Assembly: GCF_030411955.1 (NCBI RefSeq) | Contig: NZ_JASNRA010000021.1 | Span: 1 to 64,000 of the forward strand | Reading direction: 5' to 3' | DNA length: 64,000 bases | Source of the DNA: Massilia sp. YIM B02443 | GTDB taxonomy: Bacteria > Pseudomonadota > Gammaproteobacteria > Burkholderiales > Burkholderiaceae_D | Shown: piece after piece, positions 25,542 through 38,025 of the stretch | Numbering within the stretch: position 1 is the stretch's first letter | Layout of the letters: each line of letters starts with the position of its first letter | Notes under the pieces: generated by a model | The model's database searches: none | Told to the model about the DNA's origin: nothing | Seen by the model: the letters and a program-made list of their open reading frames with translations, nothing else | Position numbers and translations under genes: made by a program

Positions 25542-27905
25542 TTATTTTCCGAGCAGCGCCAGCAGCGCCGCTTCGTCCAGGATGGTGACGCCCAGTTCCT
25601 CGGCCTTGGCCAGCTTGCTGCCTGCCTCGGCCCCGGCCACCACGTAGGAGGTCTTCTTCGACACCGATCCCGAGACCTTGCCGCCGGCCTCCTCGATCAG
25701 CGCTCCGGCCGCGTCGCGGCTCATGGTCGGCAGCGTGCCGGTGAGCACGAACGTCTTGCCGGCCAGCGGGCCTTCCGCTGCGGCCGCGGCGGCCGCGGAC
25801 ACTTCCGGCAGCGCATCGAGCAGCTCGCGCCGCAGCGCCGACAGCGACATCACCAGCTCGCTGTTTTCCTTCACCGCGATCCACGCTTCCAGCGCTGCCG
25901 CCACGTTGGCCGGCAGGCCGAAGATGCCGAAGTCGGTGCGCAAAGCGATCGACTCCAGGGTCTGTCCGCCGCCGATCACCTGGCGCGCGCGCGGGCCGGT
26001 CACTTTCGGGATGTTGAGCGCGGTGAGCAGCTCGGTTTCGTCCAGCTTCTCGCGCAGCGCCGGTTTCGGCGGATGTTCGTCGCGCGGCGCGACGCCCGCC
26101 TCCAGCAAGGCATTCAACGCGATCTGGTTCTTCTCTTCGGCGAAGAAGTCGGCGATCGAGTCGGCCACGGTGCCGCCGATGTCGGGCAGCACGCGCAGCA
26201 GCGCGCTCGGGGCGCGGCGCACCAGCGCCAGGGAGCCGAGCCAGTCGGCCAGCGTCTTGGCGGTCGATTCGCCCACGTGGCGGATACCGAGCGCGAACAG
26301 CAGGCGTTCCAGCGGCGGCGACTTGCTCGACGCGATCGCCTCCAGCAGGTTCTCGGCCCACCTGGTGGCCACCTTGCCCTGCTTGACCGTCTCGGGCGTC
26401 GTGCCGTCGCGTTCGTCCGCCAGGCGCTTCATGGCGAGCAGATCATCGAGGTTCAGGCGATACAGGTCGGCCACGCCGTGGATCAGGTTCGCTTCGACCA
26501 GGCTGTCGATGTAGCGGTCGCCCAGGCCTTCGATGTCCATCATGCGCCGGCCGGCGAAGTGGCGGATCGCTTCCTTGCGCTGGGCGGCGCAGGTCAGGCC
26601 GCCGGAGCAGCGCGCCACGGCTTCGCCTTCTTCGCGCACCACGTGCGAGCCGCACACCGGGCACTGCGCCGGCAGCACGTACTGCGCCGGTTCCGGCGAA
26701 GGACGGCGCTCCAGCACCACGCCCAGCACTTCGGGAATCACGTCGCCGGCGCGGCGCACGATCACGGTGTCGCCGACGCGTACGTCCTTGCGCCGCACTT
26801 CGTCTTCGTTGTGCAGCGTGGCGTTGGTGACGGTGACGCCGCCGACCGATACGGGAACCAGGCGCGCCACCGGGGTGATGGCGCCGGTGCGGCCGACCTG
26901 GACCTCGATCGCCTGCACCGTGGTCAGGGCCTCTTCGGCCGGGAATTTATGGGCCAGCGCGAAGCGCGGCGCGCGCGACACGAAGCCGAGCGCGCGCTGG
27001 TCTTCCAGCCGGTCGACCTTGTAGACCACGCCGTCGATCTCGTACGGCAGCGACTTGCGGCGCTCGCCGATGTCCTTGAAGAAGCCCAGCATGCCTTCGC
27101 GCCCGCTGACCACGGCGCGCTCTTTCGACACCGGCAGGCCGAGACGGTCGAACCAGTCCAGCACACCCGAGTGCGACTCGGGCATCTCCGCGCCCTCCAA
27201 CTGGCCGACGCCGTAGGCGAAGAAGCGCAGGCGGCGCGCGCTGGTGATGCGCGCGTCGAGCTGGCGCAGGCTGCCGGCGGCGGCGTTGCGCGGGTTGGCG
27301 AATTCCTTGTGGCCAGCTTCGCGCTGGCGTTCATTGAGCTGCTCGAAATCGCGCTTGAACATCAGCACTTCGCCGCGCACTTCCAGCACCGCCGGCAGGT
27401 CGTCCCCATGCAGGCGCATCGGGATCACGCGCACGGTGCGGATGTTGGCGCTGACGTCCTCGCCGGTGTAGCCGTCGCCACGGGTGGCAGCCTGCACGAA
27501 GCGGCCGTTCTCGTAGCGCAGGCTGATCGCCAGGCCGTCGAATTTGAGTTCGGCGTTGTAGGCGACTTCGCGCCGCTCCAGCCCCTCGCGCACGCGGCGG
27601 TCGAAGTTGTCGATGTCCTCTTCCGAGAAGCCGTTATTCAGCGACAGCATCGGCACCGCATGCGTCACCTGGCTGAACTCCGGAATCGGGGCGTCGCCTA
27701 CGCGCCGCGTCGGCGAATCCGGGGTAATCGCGTCCGGATGCTTTTCCTCGAGCACCTGCAGCTCGCGGTACAGGCGGTCGTATTCGGCGTCGGGAATGGT
27801 CGGCGCGTCCAGCACGTGATAGTTGTAGCTGGCGCGGTTCAGTTCCGCCACCAGCCACGTGATGCGTGCCAGTTCGTCCGGTGTGCTGTGCTGTTGCTCT
27901 GCCAC
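25542..27905 (-). CDS. ligA: NAD-dependent DNA ligase
   Basis: A 787-residue NAD+-dependent ligase that seals nicks in replication and repair. Domains in order: NAD-binding Ia region, adenylation domain with the active-site Lys (about 121) in ELKFDGLAIS, OB fold, a four-cysteine zinc finger (CPVCGSHV ... CSGGLTCAAQ), helix-hairpin-helix repeats and a C-terminal BRCT domain (about 705-787). The motif reads KFDG rather than KLDG, a tolerated variant. GTG at 27905 is chosen: it has GAGGA upstream and starts VAEQQHSTPDEL, whereas the longer frame would overlap zipA. It is 7 bp after the zipA stop. Confidence 0.93.
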   Translation of the reverse strand: MAEQQHSTPDELARITWLVAELNRASYNYHVLDAPTIPDAEYDRLYRELQVLEEKHPDAITPDSPTRRVGDAPIPEFSQVTHAVPMLSLNNGFSEEDIDNFDRRVREGLERREVAYNAELKFDGLAISLRYENGRFVQAATRGDGYTGEDVSANIRTVRVIPMRLHGDDLPAVLEVRGEVLMFKRDFEQLNERQREAGHKEFANPRNAAAGSLRQLDARITSARRLRFFAYGVGQLEGAEMPESHSGVLDWFDRLGLPVSKERAVVSGREGMLGFFKDIGERRKSLPYEIDGVVYKVDRLEDQRALGFVSRAPRFALAHKFPAEEALTTVQAIEVQVGRTGAITPVARLVPVSVGGVTVTNATLHNEDEVRRKDVRVGDTVIVRRAGDVIPEVLGVVLERRPSPEPAQYVLPAQCPVCGSHVVREEGEAVARCSGGLTCAAQRKEAIRHFAGRRMMDIEGLGDRYIDSLVEANLIHGVADLYRLNLDDLLAMKRLADERDGTTPETVKQGKVATRWAENLLEAIASSKSPPLERLLFALGIRHVGESTAKTLADWLGSLALVRRAPSALLRVLPDIGGTVADSIADFFAEEKNQIALNALLEAGVAPRDEHPPKPALREKLDETELLTALNIPKVTGPRARQVIGGGQTLESIALRTDFGIFGLPANVAAALEAWIAVKENSELVMSLSALRRELLDALPEVSAAAAAAAEGPLAGKTFVLTGTLPTMSRDAAGALIEEAGGKVSGSVSKKTSYVVAGAEAGSKLAKAEELGVTILDEAALLALLGK

Positions 27906-27912
27906 GGCTTCC

Positions 27913-29196
27913 TCAGCTGAACAGGCGCAGCGCGCGGGTGGAGCCGGCCGGAATGTCGGAAGCATCCATCTCCTGGTAGAACTCCACCACCTGGCTCTTG
28001 ATCTCGTCCAGGGCTTCGTCCATCAGCGGCTGGTCGCCGTCGTCGACGATGGTGGCGTCCAGGCGCTGCGTCAAGCCACGCGCGCACTCGACCATCTTGC
28101 CGAAGCCGTCGCGCGCCGGGGCCACGCACGGCACGTCGAGCAGCAGCGTCAGGCGCGAGGTGGTGTCGGCGCCCAGGGTGACATTGGTCGACAGCGTGAA
28201 CAGCACGCCCTTGTCGCCGTCGGGCATGGCGAAGCGGCCGTCGGGACGCACGTCGAAGCCGGCGTTTTCGAGGGCGCCGATCAGGGTCGACATCGCCCAC
28301 GGCGCGCCGTTGGCGGCCAGGTTGATGCCCAGCTGGGCGTCGTGGCCGGCGACGAAGCGGTGCAGCGTGCGCGCGTCGCTCATCACCTCGATCATGTCCG
28401 GCACTTCGGGTTCGGCGCCAATTTCATCGGCCACCGCGCGCAGGCGCGTGACCAGTTCGGAGTATTCGAGTTCGTTCAGGGCGGTGGTGCGGGTCGCCAT
28501 CTGCACGCCGGCCTGCAGCTTGGTGTAAACGCCGCCGTGCACGATCGGCTCCCAGTCGCCGCTGACGGCGAAGCCGATGTAGTGGATCGGCTTGTTGCCG
28601 ACACGGCGCAGCTTCTGCAGCGCCGGCAGGATGCGGTCGCCGCGCACTGGCGTTTCAATCGACAGCGGGATCATGCAATCGATCAGCGGATCGACCAGGC
28701 ATTCGGCCAGTTCGGCCGCCGGCATGCCGGGACGGGTGCCCGGCAGCGAAGCGGCGACGGCGTCCTGGGCGGCGCTGGAGCCGCCCGCGCGGTAGGTAGT
28801 GGCCGGGGCTGGAGCAGGCGCTGGCGCCGATGCCGTGGCGGCAGGCACCGGTGCTGGAGCAGGCGCGGCGACGACAGGATCGAGGCTCGGCTCGGCCAAT
28901 TGCGGCTCGGGACGCGCCGCCGGGACGTCGGCCACGATCGGTTCGAGCACCGGTTCGGCGTGGATCGGGGCGGGAGCTGGCGTTGGGACCGCGGCGGCGC
29001 CGACGTCGAGCACCGGTTCCTGGCGATCGATCGCCACGGCTTCTTCGCCGCTGCGCATCAAGACGTCGTCGTGGTCGGATGCGAACGCGCGCTCGACGCT
29101 CTTCCTGGCCTTGTATTCCTGCCATTTGTTATAGCCGATGACGCCGGCGATGAAAACGCCGCCGGCCGCGATCAGGCTCATTTGGAGATCAGTCAT
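27913..29196 (-). CDS. zipA: ZipA-family cell division protein
   Basis: A 427-residue division protein. A single N-terminal transmembrane helix (about 5-22) anchors it in the inner membrane, followed by a long Pro/Ala-rich linker (about 50-140; PAPAPVPAATASAPAPAPAP). The C-terminal ZipA FtsZ-binding domain (about 165-425) is recognised from its position and from stretches such as WAMSTLIGALENAGFDV and LLDVPCVAP. It tethers FtsZ to the membrane at the divisome. It lies directly upstream of ligA as in many betaproteobacteria. Here a kinase gene separates it from smc. Confidence 0.82.
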   Translation of the reverse strand: MTDLQMSLIAAGGVFIAGVIGYNKWQEYKARKSVERAFASDHDDVLMRSGEEAVAIDRQEPVLDVGAAAVPTPAPAPIHAEPVLEPIVADVPAARPEPQLAEPSLDPVVAAPAPAPVPAATASAPAPAPAPATTYRAGGSSAAQDAVAASLPGTRPGMPAAELAECLVDPLIDCMIPLSIETPVRGDRILPALQKLRRVGNKPIHYIGFAVSGDWEPIVHGGVYTKLQAGVQMATRTTALNELEYSELVTRLRAVADEIGAEPEVPDMIEVMSDARTLHRFVAGHDAQLGINLAANGAPWAMSTLIGALENAGFDVRPDGRFAMPDGDKGVLFTLSTNVTLGADTTSRLTLLLDVPCVAPARDGFGKMVECARGLTQRLDATIVDDGDQPLMDEALDEIKSQVVEFYQEMDASDIPAGSTRALRLFS

Positions 29197-29341
29197 GCTG
29201 CTTGTGCCTCATAGCGAAGTGCTGCAAAAAAGGTATTACCTGTAAGGTGCCCGGGTGCGGCGTTGCCCACCGAAAGGCCTGCAATGATATCAATTCCGCC
29301 ACAAGGACGCCATGCGATTGCGTCGGCGGCCTTGCAAACCC

Positions 29342-31579
<2,238 letters not shown>

Positions 31580-31681
31580 GAGGCAAACATCGTCCTTGGT
31601 CCCGGTTCGGGCGCAGTCGGGCTGGAGCTGAGGCTGGGGCAGTGTAGCACACCGAAAACGCGGTTCCGCCCGCGTGCAGGA

Positions 31682-34600
31682 TCACGCCGCGGCCAGGTCG
31701 GCGGCCGACTCCATGTCCACCGCCACGATGCGCGACACGCCCTGCTCCTGCATGGTCACGCCGATCAGCTGGCTGGCCATCTCCATCGCGATCTTGTTGT
31801 GCGAGATGAACAGGAACTGGGTGTGGTCCGACATGCGCTTGACCATGCGGCAGAAGCGTTCGGTGTTGGCGTCGTCCAGCGGCGCGTCGACCTCGTCGAG
31901 CAGGCAGAATGGCGCGGGATTGAGGCGGAACATCGAGAACACCAGCGCGGTCGCGGTGAGCGCCTTCTCGCCGCCCGACAGCAGGTGGATGGTGGCGTTC
32001 TTCTTGCCCGGCGGCTGGGCCATCACCTGCACGCCGGCGTCCAGGATCTCGTCGCCGGTCATCACCAGCCTGGCGTTGCCGCCGCCGAACAGGATCGGGA
32101 ACAGTTCCGAGAAGTGGCCGTTGACGCGATCAAACGTATCCTGCAGCAGGTCGCGCGTCTCGCGGTCGATGCGGCCGATCGCGTCTTCCAGCGTATTGAT
32201 CGCTTCGTTCAGGTCGGCGTTCTGCGAATCGAGGAAGCGCTTGCGTTCGGTGGCCTGGGCCAGCTCGTCCACCGCCGCCAGGTTGACCGCGCCGAGGCCG
32301 TTGATGGCGTTGGTCAGGCGCGTGACTTCGCCCTGCAGGTATTGCGGCTTGAGTTCGGGGTCGAGCTTTTCCGACAGCGCCGCCTCGTCGGCGCCGGTGG
32401 CGGCCAGGGCTTCGTGGAACTGCTCCTGGTTCAGGCGTGCGGCCTGCTCCTTCAGCTGCATCTCGGTGATGCGGTCGCGCTGCGGTTGCAGGCTGCGTTC
32501 GCCGAGCATGCGCGCCTCTTCGGCCGCGCGCAGCTGCTGGGCGATCTGGTCGAGTTCATGGCGCGCGTCGGACAAGGCTTGTTCCTGTTCGGTGCGGCGC
32601 GCCAGCAGTTCCTGCAAGCCTTCGTGGGCGGTGCCGCTTTCCAGCGCTTCCAGCTCCAGCCGCGCCTGGGCCAGGCTGGCGCCGACCTGTTCGGCCTGGG
32701 TGGCAGCAAGGGCCATGGTGCGGCGTACTTCGTCGATGCGGCTGCGCTGGGCGCGCTCGGCGAACTGCGCTTCCTGGGCGCTGCGTTCCAGTTCGCGCAG
32801 ATGGTCGCGCGCGCGGTTCAAGGCCGCTTCCTGGTCGAGGAAGGCGGTCTGGCCGTCTTCATGGGCTTCCTGCAGCTCGGCCAGTTCCAGGTCGAGCTGT
32901 TCGAATTCCTGTTCGGCCTCAAGCTGCGCCTGGCGTTGCTCCGCCTCCTGCGCCGCGATCTCCGAGAGGTCCGCGGCGATCTGACCGCTTCTCTGGTTGA
33001 AGCGCGCCTCGATCTCGCTCTGCTTGAGCACCTCGATCTGCAGCGCGTGCACTTCGCGCGTCAGGGCGCCGACGCGGCTGCGCGCATCCTGCAGGCGGCG
33101 CGTCAGGTCGGTGACGGCGGCGTCGGCGCGGGTGGCGCGGCTGCGCGCCTCGTCCTGCAGCAGGGCCTGGGCGCGCAGCTGCCTGGCCGTATTCTCGATC
33201 TCGTGCTGGCGCGCCAGCATGCCGTCCTGCTCGGCGTCGGGCGCGTGGAAGCGCACGCTCGAACGCGTGACCACGTGGCCGGCGCGCGTCACGAAAGCGC
33301 CGCCGTGCGGCAGGCGCGCGCGCTCGGCGAAGGCGGTGTCGGCATCCGGCGCGGCGTAGACGCCGTGCAGCCAGTCGTCCAGCACCGCGCGCACGCCCGG
33401 ATCGTTCACGCGCAGCACGCTCGTGAAAGGTTTCAGGCCATCGGCGGCGGCAGGGGCCGGGCTGCCTGCCGTTGGTGCGAACACGGTCAGGCGCGCCGGC
33501 GGCGCGTCGGCCAGGAAGCCCTTGGCCCAGTCGATGTTCGACACTTCCAGCGCGCCGGCGCGTTCGCGCAGCACCGCTTCCAGCGCCGTCTCCCAGCCCT
33601 CTTCCACGTTCAGCCGCTGCCACAGGCGCGGCAGGCCGGCCAGCGAATGCTTTTCCAGCCATGGCTGGACCTTGCCCTGGGTCTGGACCCGCTCCTGCAC
33701 CTGGCGCAGCGCGTTCAGGCGCGCTTCCAGCTGGGCGTTGGCGGCGCTTTCGCGCTGGGCCGCCGCGTGCGCGTCCTTGCGTTCCGCCTCGACCGCGTCC
33801 TGGCGCGCCGTGGCATCGTCCAGCAACATGGTCTGCTCTTCCAGCGCAAGCTGCTTTTCCTCGAGCTGCATGCGCAGGTTGTCGAGGGTGGCGCTGTCGG
33901 GCAGGTTCAGGCTATTCCTTTCCTGCTGCAGGCGTTCGCGCCGGGTGGCGAGGTTGGTCAGGATGCCGGCGGCGTTGCGGCCATGGCTTGATGCGAGCTC
34001 GATGCGCTGCTGGACCTGCATGATGCGCGTGCGCGAGGCGGTCGATTGTTCCTGCGCGGCGCGCCAGGCGGCTTCGAGTTCGGGCAGGCGTTCGTTGTGG
34101 ACCTCGACCGCGATCTGGGCGCCTTCGGCGCGCGCGGCCAGTTCCTCGGCCTGCATCTCGGCTTCTTCCTGGCCTTCGCGCAGTTCCTGCTCCTGCGTCG
34201 TCCATTGATTGCGCTGGGCTTCGAGCGTGACGATCTGGTTTTGCAGGCGCGTGCGCGACTCGACCACGAACTTGATCTGCGCTTCCAGGCTGCCGATCTC
34301 GGAGTTGGTCTGGTATAGCGCGCCCTGCGCCGTGTGCAGGCGGTCGCCGGTGGCGAAATGGGCCTGGCGCATGTGCTCGAGGTCGAGCTCCACGGTGCGC
34401 AATTTCGCGGTTTGGCCTTCGAGCGCGGTCTGCGCTTCTTCCATTTCGCGGAACCAGCGCACCTGCTCGGCCTTCGCTTCGTTCTTGCGCATCAGCCACA
34501 GCAGCTTCTGCTTTTCTTCCTGGTCCGACTGCAGCTGCTTGAAGCGGTTCGCCACCGCGGCCTGGGCTTCGAGTTTTTCCAGGTTGGCGTTCAGTTCGCG

Positions 34601-35194
34601 CAGGATGTCTTCGACCCGCAACAGGTTTTCGCGCGTGTCCGACAGGCGGTTCTCGGTCTCGCGCCGGCGCTCCTTGTACTTCGACACGCCGGCCGCTTCC
34701 TCCAGGAACACGCGCAATTCTTCCGGGCGCGATTCGATGATGCGCGCGATCATGCCCTGGCCGATGATGGCATAGGCGCGCGGCCCCAGGCCGGTGCCTA
34801 GGAAGATGTCCTGGATGTCGCGCCGGCGCACCGGCTGGCCGTTGATGTAGTAGGTCGAGGTGCCGTCGCGCGTAAGGGTGCGCTTGACCGCGATCTCGGC
34901 GTATTGGCCCCACTGCCCCGCCGCCTTGCCGGCGCTGTTGTCGAACACCAGCTCCACCGAGGCGCGTCCAGCCGGCTTGCGGTGGGTGGAGCCGTTGAAG
35001 ATCACGTCCTGCATCGACTCGCCGCGCAGCTCGGACGCTTTCGATTCGCCCAGCACCCAGCGCACGGCGTCGATGATGTTCGACTTGCCGCAGCCGTTGG
35101 GGCCGACCACGCCGACCAGCTGGCCGGGAACCTGGAAATTGGTGGGATCGACGAACGACTTAAATCCCGACAATTTGATGGAAGAGAGGCGCAC
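31682..35194 (-). CDS. smc: Chromosome segregation protein SMC
   Basis: A 1170-residue SMC ATPase that organises and segregates the chromosome as the core of a condensin. The N-terminal Walker A is VGPNGCGKSNIIDAVRW (near 30-46). Two long coiled-coil arms flank a central hinge (about 500-640; PWLEKHSLAGLPRLWQRL at its border), and the C-terminal signature and Walker B are HLLSGGEKALTATALVF and PFCLLDEVDAPLDD. The start is GTG at 35194 (VRLSSIKLSGFKSF) with only a weak ribosome-binding site. Its usual followers zipA and ligA lie downstream after an intervening kinase gene. scpA/scpB are not in the window. Confidence 0.95.
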   Translation of the reverse strand: MRLSSIKLSGFKSFVDPTNFQVPGQLVGVVGPNGCGKSNIIDAVRWVLGESKASELRGESMQDVIFNGSTHRKPAGRASVELVFDNSAGKAAGQWGQYAEIAVKRTLTRDGTSTYYINGQPVRRRDIQDIFLGTGLGPRAYAIIGQGMIARIIESRPEELRVFLEEAAGVSKYKERRRETENRLSDTRENLLRVEDILRELNANLEKLEAQAAVANRFKQLQSDQEEKQKLLWLMRKNEAKAEQVRWFREMEEAQTALEGQTAKLRTVELDLEHMRQAHFATGDRLHTAQGALYQTNSEIGSLEAQIKFVVESRTRLQNQIVTLEAQRNQWTTQEQELREGQEEAEMQAEELAARAEGAQIAVEVHNERLPELEAAWRAAQEQSTASRTRIMQVQQRIELASSHGRNAAGILTNLATRRERLQQERNSLNLPDSATLDNLRMQLEEKQLALEEQTMLLDDATARQDAVEAERKDAHAAAQRESAANAQLEARLNALRQVQERVQTQGKVQPWLEKHSLAGLPRLWQRLNVEEGWETALEAVLRERAGALEVSNIDWAKGFLADAPPARLTVFAPTAGSPAPAAADGLKPFTSVLRVNDPGVRAVLDDWLHGVYAAPDADTAFAERARLPHGGAFVTRAGHVVTRSSVRFHAPDAEQDGMLARQHEIENTARQLRAQALLQDEARSRATRADAAVTDLTRRLQDARSRVGALTREVHALQIEVLKQSEIEARFNQRSGQIAADLSEIAAQEAEQRQAQLEAEQEFEQLDLELAELQEAHEDGQTAFLDQEAALNRARDHLRELERSAQEAQFAERAQRSRIDEVRRTMALAATQAEQVGASLAQARLELEALESGTAHEGLQELLARRTEQEQALSDARHELDQIAQQLRAAEEARMLGERSLQPQRDRITEMQLKEQAARLNQEQFHEALAATGADEAALSEKLDPELKPQYLQGEVTRLTNAINGLGAVNLAAVDELAQATERKRFLDSQNADLNEAINTLEDAIGRIDRETRDLLQDTFDRVNGHFSELFPILFGGGNARLVMTGDEILDAGVQVMAQPPGKKNATIHLLSGGEKALTATALVFSMFRLNPAPFCLLDEVDAPLDDANTERFCRMVKRMSDHTQFLFISHNKIAMEMASQLIGVTMQEQGVSRIVAVDMESAADLAAA

Positions 35195-35278
35195 GGATGG
35201 GCAGAGGCGAAAGCTGTTGAGATGGAGCGCCCATCATACCATTGCCGACCAGCGGCGGGACAGGCCTGAAGGGCCGCG

Positions 35279-37438
35279 TCAGGCCGCGACCACCGCCGCG
35301 TCCAGTACCCGCCTGACCAGGCCGTCGGCGGCCAGCGCGCGCATCGCGCCATTGGCGATCAAGGCCGACAGCCGCCCAGCCGGCAGCGAGAACGCTTCCT
35401 GGCGACCGGCGCCCGAGAAGATGAACAGCGTGCGCAGCGGGCTGACCCAGGCCAGGCGCAGCTTGCGCACGGCGCCGTCTTCATGGAATTCGAAGCGCTG
35501 GCCGCGTTCGAGACCGGCCAAGCCATCGTCTTCGGCGGCCGGTTCATCGGCCTGCGCCTGCTCCTGCGCCGCACGCCGCAGCGCGTCCTGCTGGGCCGCC
35601 TCCAGCGCCAGTTCCAGCTGGCGTTCGGGCGACAGCTCGATCGGGGCGCGCACGATGGCGGCGTGGCATTCGGCCAGCGCGGCGAAGAACTCCAGACGCT
35701 GCGCGTCCTGCCAGCGGATCGCATCCAGCCATTTGTTCAGCGCGGCCAGCAGCGCCGGCAGGCGCTTGATCAGGGCCTGGCGCGCCTCCTGGGTCGCCTT
35801 CGGCCTGACGCTCCAGATCAGGTCATCCATGGTGCGGGTTGCATTGTCGACCGCGCCGGGACGGCTGTCCTCGACCGCGTAGGCCAGGCCCACTACCTGC
35901 GTCCAGCGCTGCTCGAGGAAGTGCGAGACCAGCGGCGCCATGTCTTCGCCAACCATGCGCAGCGCGACCGCGCGGCGCGCCGAGCGCTCGGCGGCGGCCT
36001 GCTTTTCGAGGCGGGTGGCGCGTGCGGCCGGTTCGGCGATGGCGGCCTGCTCGGCGCGCTCGCGCGCGGCGATGCCGGCTTCCAGCTCGGCCAGGGCGGC
36101 GTCGAACTCGGGCTGGTCCTGGTCGCGCACGCGCTCGACGCTGTGGCGCATGGCGCGCCAGGCCGGGTCGTCCCGCTCCCAGTCGGCCTGCGACAACAGG
36201 TCGAGCATGCGCCGCGCCGGGTGCGCCTCCTCGTAGAAGAAGCTGCGGTCGCGCAGCGCCGCCCTCAAGACCGGCACCTGCAGGAAGGCGATCAAATCGC
36301 GCGTCTCTGCAGGAATCGCATCGTCGAGCAGCACGGTTTCGAACACGCGCGACAGCAGGTCGAGCGTGGTTTTGTCAGCCCGCGGCAGGCTTGCCCGCGG
36401 CAGATAGAACACGGCGTGCGGCGTGCCGGCCTGCCCCGGGTCGGGCATCACGGCCGGTGAAGTGCCGAGGCGGGCCAACAGGTCGAGCAGGGTCTGGTCG
36501 GCCGGCGCAAAGGCGTGCGCGCCGGAGATGGGCGCGGCTGAAGATGGAGGGTCGACCATGTCGGTCTGCGTCGGCAGCGCCGCCACCGCAAACCCGCTGG
36601 CCGCGCTCGGCCGCCAGCCGCCGCTGCCCTGCGGCAGGTTCGGGATCATGGGGATGTCGAGGCCATCACCCGGCGCGCCGCCATCGAACAGGCGCCGCAG
36701 CTGGCTGGACAAGGCGGCATCGCGGCGCGCCCGCTCGGCCTTGCGCGCGGCGCGGTCGTCGCGCTTGTTGAAGCGGGCTTCGGCTTCCTGGCGTGCGCGC
36801 GCCGGCTGCAGCATGTTAACCAGGGCGTCGTACAGCAGTCCCAGGTCGAACATCACGCTAGGGCGCAGCAGCGGTGCGAGTAGTCCATGCGCCTCGGGGT
36901 CGGGTTCGAACTCGCACCAGGCGGCGTGCAGCGCGCCCAGGAAGACTTCGGGGCGGAAGGGATTGTGGGCGGCGCGCACCGGGTCGCGCCCGAGCAGCAG
37001 GCCGAGGCGCACGCCCAGTGTCGCCAGGCGGTCGGCAAATTCGAGGTCGAAGGGCCGGCTGACCGCGCCCAGCGCCAGTTGCTGGTCGATCTCGTCAAAC
37101 GGCACCAGGCGCAGCTCCTGTGGCGCGGTGGACTGCGGCGCCGGCTGCAAGCTGGCGAGTGCAGTGCGCAGCGCCTTGTCGATGGCCCTTTCGGCCAGGT
37201 GACAGAAGGCGTAGCTGTTGTCCTTGAGTAGGTTGCCGGAGCGGACGCGCCGCATCGCCTCGCGTGCATCCAGTCCGGTGCCGGTCAGGTCGAGCAGCGC
37301 CGACACCATGCGCCGCACCATCTCCGGCAGGCCGTCGTGCGCCAGGCTGCCGGCGCGCGTCGCCAGATCGGCCAGCGTCGCCTGCTGGGCGGCAGCGGCC
37401 TTGCGCGCGGCGGGAATCGGAGCGGTGACGCTGGCCAT
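35279..37438 (-). CDS. DUF1631-family protein
   Basis: A 719-residue soluble protein of the DUF1631 family, largely helical and charge-rich, known mainly from beta- and gammaproteobacteria and of unknown function. Features: LATRAGSLAHDGLPEMVRRM near the start, a basic stretch (KRDDRAARKAERARRD, about 220), a long acidic/alanine-rich C-terminal region (AAQEQAQADEPAAEDD) and a final beta-rich PilZ-like portion (RGQRFEFHEDGAVRKLRLAW ... FIFSGAGRQEAFSL, about 640-685). The PilZ-like reading is by eye only. It lies just upstream of smc on the same strand, 84 bp apart. Confidence 0.75.
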   Translation of the reverse strand: MASVTAPIPAARKAAAAQQATLADLATRAGSLAHDGLPEMVRRMVSALLDLTGTGLDAREAMRRVRSGNLLKDNSYAFCHLAERAIDKALRTALASLQPAPQSTAPQELRLVPFDEIDQQLALGAVSRPFDLEFADRLATLGVRLGLLLGRDPVRAAHNPFRPEVFLGALHAAWCEFEPDPEAHGLLAPLLRPSVMFDLGLLYDALVNMLQPARARQEAEARFNKRDDRAARKAERARRDAALSSQLRRLFDGGAPGDGLDIPMIPNLPQGSGGWRPSAASGFAVAALPTQTDMVDPPSSAAPISGAHAFAPADQTLLDLLARLGTSPAVMPDPGQAGTPHAVFYLPRASLPRADKTTLDLLSRVFETVLLDDAIPAETRDLIAFLQVPVLRAALRDRSFFYEEAHPARRMLDLLSQADWERDDPAWRAMRHSVERVRDQDQPEFDAALAELEAGIAARERAEQAAIAEPAARATRLEKQAAAERSARRAVALRMVGEDMAPLVSHFLEQRWTQVVGLAYAVEDSRPGAVDNATRTMDDLIWSVRPKATQEARQALIKRLPALLAALNKWLDAIRWQDAQRLEFFAALAECHAAIVRAPIELSPERQLELALEAAQQDALRRAAQEQAQADEPAAEDDGLAGLERGQRFEFHEDGAVRKLRLAWVSPLRTLFIFSGAGRQEAFSLPAGRLSALIANGAMRALAADGLVRRVLDAAVVAA

Positions 37439-37730
37439 GGCGAATAGACAAAGGGGGTAACGGACAATCCCTATTCTGCCATATTATTTCCATGCAGCAA
37501 TTTAAAAATACGGATGAGCTTGGAGCCTCGTCAGTATTCAAGAACCTTGCTCACGCGCTTTTTGCAGATCGAAAAACGCGTTGTATTCGTAGGAGCGTCA
37601 CCTACACTGGCAGAGGCACTGGTCCGATTCCGGCGAAACGGTCCAGCACGCATCATTGGTCTTCCCGGAAACGCACGACGTGTTCCAGGATACGAGCAGG
37701 ATATTTTTCCCCAATTTGAAAGGAAACATC

Positions 37731-37988
37731 ATGGCCTCGAATCAAAACAAAGCACCACGCCCAGGCAACCAGGGTGGCACCCACGAGCAGCACGTCCAGG
37801 CCGGACGCCAGAGCCACAAGAACGACGCCAGCCGTCAGTCGGACTCGCTGTCGAACCAGCAGTCGGGCTCGCGTTCGGGACAGTCGCAGCAGTCGGGCAG
37901 CCGCTCCGGCGCCGGCGTCCAGGGCGGCACGCCTGAGCAGCACGCCGCTGCCGGCCGCCAGAGCCACAAGAACGACAAGAAGCGCTAA
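37731..37988 (+). CDS. Small repeat-built hydrophilic stress-type protein
   Basis: An 85-residue, intrinsically disordered-looking protein with almost no hydrophobic residues. It is built from an internal duplication: residues 15-32 (GGTHEQHVQAGRQSHKND) recur as 65-82 with four changes. Between them an 8-residue QQSGSRSG unit occurs twice, 10 residues apart. The motif resembles the KGG/stress-induced repeat proteins linked to general stress or desiccation, but this is a resemblance only. AGGAAA precedes the ATG at 37731; upstream in-frame codons were rejected because codon use there is poor. The 292-bp spacer upstream (37439-37730) is AT-richer and holds nothing else I recognise. Confidence 0.7.
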   Translation: MASNQNKAPRPGNQGGTHEQHVQAGRQSHKNDASRQSDSLSNQQSGSRSGQSQQSGSRSGAGVQGGTPEQHAAAGRQSHKNDKKR

Positions 37989-38025
37989 GCGCTGTCCGGC
38001 CGGCCGCGCCGGCTGACCTGTCGAG

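Noticed and set aside
37514..37730. Short + strand reading frame ahead of the repeat-built stress protein
   Set aside because: Third-position G/C bias is absent and it runs out of frame into the real gene; treated as leader DNA.
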